The notes under the pieces are model-generated. The model searched no databases, was not told the DNA's origin, and saw nothing but the letters and a program-made list of their open reading frames with translations. Source: Prorocentrum cordatum (taxonomy: Eukaryota > Sar > Dinophyceae > Prorocentrales > Prorocentraceae). From it: a stretch of 64,000 nt of DNA. Positions 31,848 through 39,482 of this stretch are shown here, one piece after another. Numbering within the stretch: position 1 is the first letter of the stretch; the number at the start of each line of letters is the position of its first letter. Both the position numbers and the translations under genes were made by a program. The DNA lies in the NCBI GenBank assembly GCA_963575745.1, contig CAUYUJ010019284.1:40001-104000 (forward strand). Reading direction: 5' to 3'.

Positions 31848-33277
31848 CACGGTTTATGGCAATTTTGACTTCACATATCCTGGGCCTCCCCGGTGGAGAG
31901 GCCCAGGTTCAGGAGTAAATTGTGAGGATGGGGTCTCGAGCGGCTCCCAGCACAATGATGGCGCCGACGGCCGACGTGTTGCACGCAAGATTGAGCCACA
32001 TCCTGATACCACGAGACGTGCATTTGTTGATTCTCGCACGGCACTGCTTTGTACACACAAGACTTGGGAAGCGCACCGCATGGCCCTCACAGAAAGTCTC
32101 CGCTGTCATGGAGATCGTAGGCGCGCCTCTGAAGGCAAACGGCTGCGTGCTGGAGGGGATAGTGTTGGGCAGCGGACTTGGCAGTACCCGTACATACAGA
32201 TTCATGGGGATGAATGGTGGGAGACCTTCCGACCAGGATATGCCACATTTCTGCAGACATGGGAAGCACTTTTACGCACGTATGGTAGGCCTAAGATATT
32301 CGAGTACTTCTGCACAAATTGGAAACATGTACCAGGAGAAGTTGTTGGGAGAGAATGTAAGGAGGGAACAGGAAGGAACGAGGAGGCGACGGAGGAGGAG
32401 AACATGAAACAAGCAAGACGTTTGGCGATCATCAATGAACGGGAAGCCGTGTTTGATATTATGTCGAACGGAGTTGGCATTGAGATCAAGGGAGACTCTT
32501 TGCTGGTTCAGAGCTGGCTTACGGGGCGTTGGCGTTGTCACAATCGTGCATATCGTGAGCGTGTACACAGGTGTGTCAACGACATGTACGCACTTAGCTT
32601 ATCACACCGAGCACGGGCATCGAACGTTGGGCGAGACATATTTGTACATGAATTTCGTGAAGCAAACACCCGAGCAGACGAATTTACTCATTTGGCCAGA
32701 GATGGCCACACATTTCATCATAACTATTGCCATCGATATCCTTTCGAACGAGACTCTTTAAAGGTAGTCGCCTGTCGTGGAGGGTACGACGGGGGAGTGT
32801 GCAGCAAGGGCAGTGCGTGCGGTTACTGGATGCAGATTGGCTATCTCAACATGTCTTCGCGGGCGTCCCGGCATGGAGTGTATTCTACACGATACTCCCC
32901 TTACCCGACCTCTTCTCCTCTACATTATCATGCTGACACACCGTTGATTTGGAGAGACGCTGCGGCTGCTGCTTGGTTGGAGCCAGGCGCCACGATCACC
33001 GAATGTGAGTTGTCCGCTGCCGAAGCATTGACACGTGCCATACGCATACAGCTTCAGCAATTTGATGACAGCGATTTTGCTTCTTGATGGTGTGTTATCC
33101 CTCCGCCCTCCTGGGCTCGGGAATCATTTTCAAGATTAGCCAAGTTACATGACACCTCAGCCCGCCTCCGTGGGTAGGTGCTCGTTTCACTGCTGCTCAA
33201 ATGCCTAGCTGCGTAGCTGACACGGGCTGCGCTGAAGACCAGCGCCTCGCCAGCCCGCGTAAACACAAAAAAAAAAA
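31848..33277 (+). mobile_element. 5'-truncated LINE, third lineage, in a hairpin loop
   Basis: Flanked by CAGGCTG on both sides. The 5' end has a 10-bp inverted repeat CCTGGGCCTC (31879-31888) / GAGGCCCAGG (31898-31907). The 3' end finishes in an 11-nt A run. The 3' UTR lacks the ACAGCTTCGCTGT units of the other lineages. Same orientation as the other insertions. Confidence 0.88.
32080..33087 (+). pseudogene. LINE ORF2 C-terminal part with permuted RNase H
   Basis: 335 codons from the first ATG. Homology to the other LINE (ESLRCHGD, DEWWETF) begins upstream in the same frame, so the ATG is not a real start. Motif order is GDSLLVQSWLTGRW, NTRADEFTHLARDG, YDGGVCSKGSACGYW, ECELSAAEAL. All four acidic positions are kept. 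A ~50-residue insertion separates the YDGG segment from ELSAAE relative to the other copies. The frame is intact. Confidence 0.82.
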
Positions 33278-33717
33278 CAGGCTGACGGTTCACCGCAGGC
33301 GCCAGTCAACCGCGTCGCAGCGCTTCAGGAACGCTTTGGGCGCTGCCGCGCACGCTTACACGTTCGTTTTGGTCGTTTCCGCGCGCGCTTGAGCGCGCGC
33401 TATTCGCGCGGCCCGCTCCAAAATGCTGCGGGAACTTCTCCGAAGTTGCAGCGCATCCTGGAAGCTTCTGTTCCAATGCGGTCTGTGTTTAGACTTCATT
33501 CTGAGAGAATCAGCTCTCTAGAGCGAGTTTTACGATCGAAGCATTTGGAGGAACCGACGTCAGGTTGACACCGCAAAATGCAAATCTGATGTTTTCTAGA
33601 AATGCTCCGAGAAGCTGTCTGCTTCGATTCTGAGACCCTTGCGAGCACTCTCGAGCGTGCGAGGAGCTCTTCGAGGTCCTGGCGGTGACCAGGTTGACGG
33701 TTTACCGCCAGCGGCAG
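33278..33717 (+). repeat. Hairpin right half, GC-rich scrap, type D end
   Basis: 33278-33306 is the right half of the split hairpin. 33307-33480 is a GC-rich stretch with GCGCGCGCTTGAGCGCGCGC. 33480-33717 is the 3' part of a type D element. Confidence 0.65.
33679..33711 (+). repeat. Tail hairpin with compensatory arm change
   Basis: The left arm CTGGCGGT (33679-33686) pairs perfectly with ACCGCCAG (33704-33711). The usual arms are CCGGCGGT and ACCGCCGG, so both partners changed together (C-G to T-A). The inner pair is GA against TT, a mixed form. Confidence 0.85.
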
Positions 33718-34091
33718 TACCTCGTAGAGCTCTTCGTTATCGATGAGCTAGAGGAATTCCTGCGCGGGGTGGAGCTAGTTGGTCGACCCGACCAGAAAGG
33801 ACAATGTGACGGCTTGGGCTCGATTTTGCTAAGATTTGAAAGATATTTGACCATTCATTTTGAGAAACCATATTTTTCGCACGTGTGAAAGACTATGAGG
33901 GCCTCTGCGTCATAATTTGAGCTCCGTTGGCGCACTTTTACTATCAAAGCACTTGGCGGAACCAACTTCATGTCGACATGAAAAATGCCAGATTGAAGAT
34001 TTCACGAACATCTTCTGCGAAGTTCTCTGCTTCGATTCCTGAGCACTCTCACGCGCGCAAGGAGCTCTACGAGGTTCCCGGCGGTGACCAG
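33718..34091 (+). repeat. Complete type A element; tail split by insertion
   Basis: CAG|TACCTCGTAGAGCTC start and type A body. The tail left arm CCGGCGGTGACCAG ends at 34091 and resumes with ACCAGGTTGACGG at 36039, giving a 5-bp ACCAG duplication. Confidence 0.85.
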
Positions 34092-36038
34092 ATTCGTCGT
34101 GCCTTGTTCGCGCGGGCATTTGCGTGCCCAGATATTATCGGAATTTTTGCTCGGACGATTCTGAGGAAGAGGAATGGGTTGAGGACACTTGTGGAACACT
34201 GACTGATATGGATGCTGTTGAATTGGCTGGCAACCCTTTGTGTTCGCAGTGTTCCGATTGTGGGACTCAGACAGATCCCTGTGTTCACATTGCGTGTGGG
34301 ACTCAGACTGATCGTTGTGTTCTCTTTGTTGGTGAGGAGGAGAAGGAGGAGTGTCATCGAGTGCACGTTGATCGGGGTGATGCTTATCTCAGAATGAAGA
34401 GATACTGTTTCAAACGAGCGGAGGCTATCGAGAGTGCATAGTTGCACACTTCAGAATTGCATGCGACCAACGGGAGTGCGGTGGAGAGTACCGCAGTTTT
34501 GAGTTCATTTGATGCAGTCGGGAGTTCCAGTGCAGTCGGGAGTTCAACAGTTCGGAGTGCAGTAGGAAGTTCCACAGTTCGGAGTTCCGCTGATGCAGTT
34601 GATGATGCAGTTGGGAGTTCAACAGCTGGGAGTTCTGCAGTTGGGAGTTCAGCTGATGCAGTAGGGAGTTCCATGAATGGGAGTTCTGCAGATCGACCGA
34701 GTGAGACACGCTCTGAGTGCCAAGCTGCCAGGGACTGGGCCCTTGCCGGTGTCGATCCAGGTGTTCTGAAAGAGGAGTTGCATGATGAGGAGTTGCAGGG
34801 TGAGGAGTTGCAGAATGAGGAATTGCGGAATGAGCAGTTGCATTATTCTCATCATGAAGATTCTATGGCTTCACACCTGCGGATCAGAAAATATTGCTTC
34901 GTACGGCCGATTATTACGGACAGGCATGCTATTGCCTCCGCCTGGCAACAGTGGCAACGTGGTTTGGATCCCAAGGCGCTCTGTAGCAGTGCTCCAGACA
35001 GTAAACCTCTTATATACACGGAACCCCACACATTCCAAGAGTTGAATATGCTTCAACGTCTTCTGGGCAGTGGCTACTCCCATGCGGAAATCTCGTACTT
35101 TGCGGGCTGTCTGGTTGCAGCGGGCTGGGATGAGGAGCTCGGTGTAAACTCCGTTTCCTGTATAGAGTCACTTCCGCGGGGATGTGGTGGACGGTGGAGG
35201 AGTTGTTGCAAAAATCGGGTCACGGTGTGGCATGCTTTGCAGTGCGGCGAGGTCTGGGATGGTGCTTTCCACGATGAAGAGCTCATGGATGATTTTCTTG
35301 AGTCAGTCGTTTCTCGTCTAAGACGTGACGGGGCGAGGATCTGGGAAGACGTTCGGCAAAGTTAGATGCTATTCTCGCTCATGCATGTCGTGCGTGTTCG
35401 GTGATGCATGAGCTCTCTCACTTCTATCTTGTTTGTTGAAATGGTGTATGACATCGAGGGGGGGTTGGAATCGTTTCTTTCGTGTGTTTGAGTGGTGCAC
35501 GTTATCAGACATTCAGTTATCACACATTTGACGTGAGCATACGACTCTTGTCTTACCGCGGGTTGTTACGGCATACTTCGGACTTTGTGTTTGCGTTGAT
35601 TCTTGCCATGTTGTGTGTGTGTCGGGCATGCGCGCATGTTGGTATAAGAGTTCCGCGTGATCTTCACTTTGTTCGGAATAAGAGTTTTGCATTTGCCCAC
35701 TCCCGCTCCAAGAGTGGTGGGTGTCTTGCCTGACTCTGTATGCCACCCGTTTTGTCTCAGTGGTGTTGAGGCGGTAATCGCTGTATAAACCAGTGGTTAC
35801 TGTATGGTCTCTCACTGCTTCTTGCTGTTTTGTACAGCTTCCTTTGTGCATCTTTGCTGTTTTATTCTCGTGTATTGGCAGTCTTGTGCATATCTGTACA
35901 GCTTCGCTGCTTGATGCGCCTCTGCTTTAATCTTTGCAGCTTCGCTGTCTTTCTGTACAGCTTCGCTGTTTAGGTTCTCTGTGTCTAGACCTGCTCCCGT
36001 GGGAGCTCGAACCGGCCTTGCGCAAAAAAGACGCCAAA
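34092..36038 (+). mobile_element. Retroelement with novel ORF in a hairpin loop
   Basis: It shares its 3' UTR (35500-36038) with the non-autonomous elements at 21404-24066: the TTATCAGACATTCAGTTATC block, a GAGGCGGTAATCGC folded unit, ACAGCTTCGCTGT mini-hairpins, and a CTGCTCCCGTGGGAGCTCG tail. It ends GACGCCAAAT before ACCAGG. Unlike the others it carries its own reading frame and no RNase H. Confidence 0.8.
34124..35365 (+). pseudogene. Unrecognised element protein with low-complexity repeats
   Basis: One frame of about 414 codons interrupted by a TAG at 34439-34441. The first part is acidic (SDDSEEEEWVED) with repeated CGTQTD motifs and Cys pairs. The middle is AVGSS-TVRS repeats, then EEL-repeat segments (LQGEELQNEELRNEQL). 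The C-terminal ~150 residues are ordinary globular sequence (HTFQELNMLQRLLGSGYSH, WDEELGVNSVSC). I do not recognise it. An ORF1-type protein is possible from its position, but nothing in the sequence proves it. Confidence 0.5.
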
Positions 36039-36294
36039 TACCAGGTTGACGGTTCACCGCCGGCGCCAGTTTGAAGAGTCCAGATGTCTGAACTCGTCAT
36101 GCTTTTAGAGTGAAATTATTCGTGCTCCATGCGTTTTTCCAGAAATGCTTTCTGCCCACTCCTTCTTCTTCTCCACGTCTCCTCCATGAGGCCGCGCCCT
36201 CGTGCAATGCGAGATTGCCGCGCCCGCGCGAGAAAGCTAGCTCTACGAGTTCCCGGCGGTAACCAACGTTAACTGTTTACCGCCGTCTCCCAGT
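36039..36294 (+). repeat. Hairpin right half, array scrap, terminal segment and tail
   Basis: 36039-36069 completes the split hairpin. A scrap of array unit, the CTCCTC-rich terminal segment and a tail (36252-36293) with arms GGCGGTAA/TTACCGCC and loop CCAACGTTAACTG follow. Confidence 0.65.
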
Positions 36295-37310
36295 TTTTAT
36301 TGAGAGATTTGCGGATTCGTATTAGCAACCGGTATTCTCAACATGTAGCAGATTGTGTCGCGTCTGCCTGTCAAATGCTCAGGGCTGTAGCTGTAATATT
36401 ATTGTGAAAAGACGTGGAGCAACCATCGGTCGTCAGAATGTACTCTTGAGAGATTCGTCTCGAACTTCAGGCCTGGACCATGCTGACCCCTGGACGCCGG
36501 TGAGATGTCTCTCGTGCCTCTCATCGCCATAATGACTGCGCCATGGTGACTGTGTCCGTGTTAGTCCCTGTGGGCGTCAGAACCGTGTGTCTGTGGTCAC
36601 CGTGCCTGTGATCGGCGTGGTGGTGACCATGGCCGTGATGTGTGTCTTTGGCTGTGGTCTTCGTACCTTAGAGCTCTTCGTTATCGATGAGCCAGAGATA
36701 TCCGGCTCGGGGTGGAACTGTTTGGCCAACCCGGCCTAGGCGGACAATGTGATGACATGGGAACGGTTTTTTGAAGATTGAGAGATTTGAGAACTCGTTT
36801 TGAAACTTCGTTTTTGCAACGTGTAGTGGGTAGTGCCGCGTTTTGCTTGTCAAATCCTCGGGTCCGTAGCTGTAGCATTACTTTCAAGAAACGTGGAGGA
36901 ACCATTGGCTGTTATTCTTCGAAGTGAAACAATGTTTTATTTTCAAGCTGATTCTCAATTTGAGCTTTCTCTTCGGAATAAACACACTTTCTTGAACTTA
37001 GAGCTCTACGAGAATCCTGGCGGTAACCTGATTGACGGTTTACAGCGGCTCCCACTACTTCGTGGAGCTGTTCGGCATCGATCAGCTAGAGGAATCCCTG
37101 CGCGGGGTGCAGCTATTACCTCGTAGAGCTCTTCGTTATCGGAGAGTTCGAGGAAATCCGGCCCGGGGTGGAGCTTATTGGCCGTCGCCTGGGCGAACAA
37201 TGTGCCCGCCCGGGCGGACAATGTGATGACCTGGGGTCTGTTCTCGGAAGATTGTGAGAGATTTGAACATTCGTTTTCGAAATCCAGTTGTTCATTCTCT
37301 GCAGTCGATC
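36295..37310 (+). repeat. Old type C fragments at the mosaic edge
   Basis: 36295-36425 is a degenerate type C body. 36430-36660 is unplaced sequence rich in GTGACC/GTGGTC words. 36665-37050 is another type C copy with left end and a degraded tail (CTGGCGGTAACC..TTACAGCGG). 37050-37260 holds two more left ends (CTTCGTGGAGCTG, ACCTCGTAGAGCTC). Divergence increases toward 37.3 kb, where the mosaic stops. Confidence 0.55.
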
Positions 37311-38853
37311 ATGGCGCGTTCTGGAAGTCGACTGGAGCGCGATCTGGCGACAGCAGCATTACCGCCAGAGCCAGGCAGCCGGAAGAAAGGGTCAAGGCGG
37401 TAGGATCTCCATCGAGGCATCGTGGCCTACTGGGGACCAGTGCCGCTTGCGTGGGCTCTAACCGACGGACGACGACCCAGCAACGTCTCTTGGGCCCACA
37501 GGGCGTGTCACCCTCCTGAATTGTGACCACAGCGAGGTGCTTTCCACCCGAGGAGGTTCCCCGCGCCTCTGATTCGTATGTCTGTGCACCTGTGAAGTGC
37601 GTTTCGCCGGCGCGGCTCCCGCCCCAGGCGCGCCATCCACCCCAGGTGGTGCGCCTGGCTGCTGTGGGCGTGCCCCATCTTCTGTTCAACCTGTCTGTTC
37701 CCTCCTGGCGGGTCATCCAGCCTAGGTAAGGCGCCGCCGCCAGTCTGTGCACCAGTTAGGTGCTTCTCGCTCTGTGCGCCATCCACCCCAGGTGGTGCGC
37801 CGTGTTCCCCCAGCCGGCGCGGTGTCCAAGTCTGGTGCCGCGCCCTGCGCCCGCTGAGGCGTATACCTGCTCGTGGACACCTACCTGCGCGCTTGCCGCG
37901 TGCTCCTGGCCTCAGCGCGTGGCGCGCCGGCAGTTCCTGGTTGTGCGCCCCCTCTCCACCCGATGCTTTTGCGCCTCGAAGCGCGCTCTGCCTTGGGCCG
38001 CGCTGGCCCCAGCCCGTTTGGCCTACGCGCCGCTTCGCTGGCCATGTTCCCAGCAGTTCGGTTCCTGCGCCGTCAGCTGGATGCACCTGCTCAGCAGCTC
38101 GTTGCTGCCCCACCTTGGGGGGCGCCGCCGCTGCGCCGCCCTCCCACCATACCTCCTGGCTGCCTGCCGGGAGCCTTCGCCCAGACCCCGCTTCGTCTGG
38201 GCACCGCTCTTTTCGCGGCTGCGATGCGCGCGCCGGCCCTCGGCTCGGTCCGCTGCGTGCGTCCTTGCTCCCCCCCCGCCGCCCGTGGCCTCGTGCGTGG
38301 CCTCCGCGCGCGGCTCTGCGGCAGTCTGGGCGCCGTGGCTTTCACTGGCCGTTTCGCTGTGCCTGGCCTCCTCGATCTTCGTACCGTCTCTTGCCGCCGT
38401 TCCCCTTCCCGCGCCGCGGTCGCGCTTCGCCTCTGCCGTGCCGCGCCGGCGCCCGGCGTGTCGCCGCGCGCCCGGCCGATCGCAGCAGGCTCGCGCATCC
38501 GCCGCCGCCCCTTCCCCGCCTCGCGCCTTGGCCCGCCATCCTGTGGCGGCCCTGCAGCTCCTGCGGATCCTCGCATGCTGGGCTTCTCCATGCACTGCTG
38601 CCGCTGGTACCTCCCCTGGGTGCGCCAGCGACGCCGCCTCGCACGTGCTGCCAGGGGCTGCCCTGCGGCCCAGCCGCCCTGCGCGCACCCCCGTTGCCTC
38701 GCCGCGTGAGTGCGTTTTTTTTCTTTGCCTCATCTCTCCGCGGCCGTCTCTCTTCTTTTGTCCTCCCTGCATGCGGGGCAATTCGCGGCGCCGTAGCCCG
38801 GGTTGCCTGGCCGCGCGTGTGCGCGGTTCGTGCGCGCGCGTGGGTCTCGTGCG
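37311..38853. other. GC-rich stretch without a recognisable gene
   Basis: Two related segments near 37580-37650 and 37735-37800 repeat GTGCGCCATCCACCCCAGGTGG. The rest is C-rich on the plus strand. Overlapping open frames of 386, 352 and 278 codons (37760-38951) are Pro/Ala/Arg-rich in all phases, with no motif, so I do not call a gene. The last 40 bp are alternating CG/TG and adjoin the copia element. Confidence 0.5.
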
Positions 38854-38858
38854 CGAGT
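38854..38858. repeat. Copia target-site duplication, left copy
   Basis: CGAGT directly before the 5' LTR, identical to 49543-49547 directly after the 3' LTR. A 5-bp duplication is the normal size for copia integrases. Confidence 0.85.
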
Positions 38859-39465
38859 CACGTGAATCCTTTGAACCCCACGTTTCTGAGTGGTCATGCG
38901 CGTCGCACCCGGATCAGTGAGCAGATTAGCAATGCAGAATCATGTGCATAGCATCTTGAGGCATGGTGTGTATTATAGTTATGATAAACTGTTTCGGCAT
39001 ACGCGCGCTGGAGGCGCGACGCCCCGGGAGCTCTCGACCCCGTCCCTGCTTGGGTCGTTTCTTCTTTCCCTGGGCTCTCGACCCCTTCACGGGGTGTAGA
39101 CGTCCGGAGGCCTGTCGGGAGGGCTTCCTTTCGATCGGCTCCAGGACCCAAGCCATGTGAATAGCGTGTCACACAAGCAGAACTGTGTGTAGACTTTATT
39201 GCCAAAGCCATCGCCGATCTATCGATGATGCATGCATTTGTGCTGTCCGCAGCTACTTTTTTTAGTCAATGTAATAACATATTGTCCAGCGCCGGTTGGC
39301 AAGCCAGCTACGTCTGGCACGCGCGCGCCAGCTGCTACTGCAACCGCTTCGGCTCAAGGCCAAGCCGAGCGCACACTGACTGGAAAAGGCGCTCGCCTTT
39401 CATCCTTCTATTCGTTCCACTGCGATCGTCATGTCAGAAGATTTACCCCTAGTAGCAGTTACAAG
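38859..39465 (+). repeat. 5' LTR
   Basis: Starts CACGTGAATCC and ends GTTACAAG. The same limits fit the 3' copy, the duplication, the primer site and the polypurine tract. The ends are not the usual TG..CA. It contains a run of seven T near 39247 and the palindromic motif TCGGGAGGGCTTCCTTTCGAT at 39115-39135. Confidence 0.88.
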
Positions 39466-39482
39466 GGTTATGAGCCCAACGC
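39466..39482 (+). promoter_or_regulatory. Primer-binding site for a Met tRNA half
   Basis: GGTTATGAGCCCAACGC is the reverse complement of a CAU-anticodon arm (TTGGG-CTCATAA-CCCAA). Drosophila copia is known to prime from the anticodon region of cleaved initiator tRNA-Met rather than from the 3' end, with a PBS beginning GGTTATGGGCCCAG. The match of position and sequence is close. Confidence 0.8.

Noticed and set aside
732-34091. Integron-like cassette array (modules ending in a structured recombination site)
   Set aside because: The layout is reminiscent of cassettes with attC hairpins, but there is no integrase gene, no GTT core at the joints, and variable 5' truncation fits retroposition better.
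1-37300. CRISPR-like repeat-spacer structure
   Set aside because: The recurring hairpins are separated by homologous modules of hundreds of bp, not unique short spacers, and there are no cas genes.
37760-38951. Pro/Ala/Arg-rich frames of 278-386 codons
   Set aside because: Long frames overlap in several phases and both strands of very GC-rich DNA, and no motif is recognisable.
38863-39463. LTR limits at TGAATCC..TTACA (601 bp), giving canonical TG..CA ends
   Set aside because: These limits leave no target duplication and separate the LTR from both the polypurine tract and the primer site by a few bases. The CACGTG..ACAAG limits satisfy all of them.
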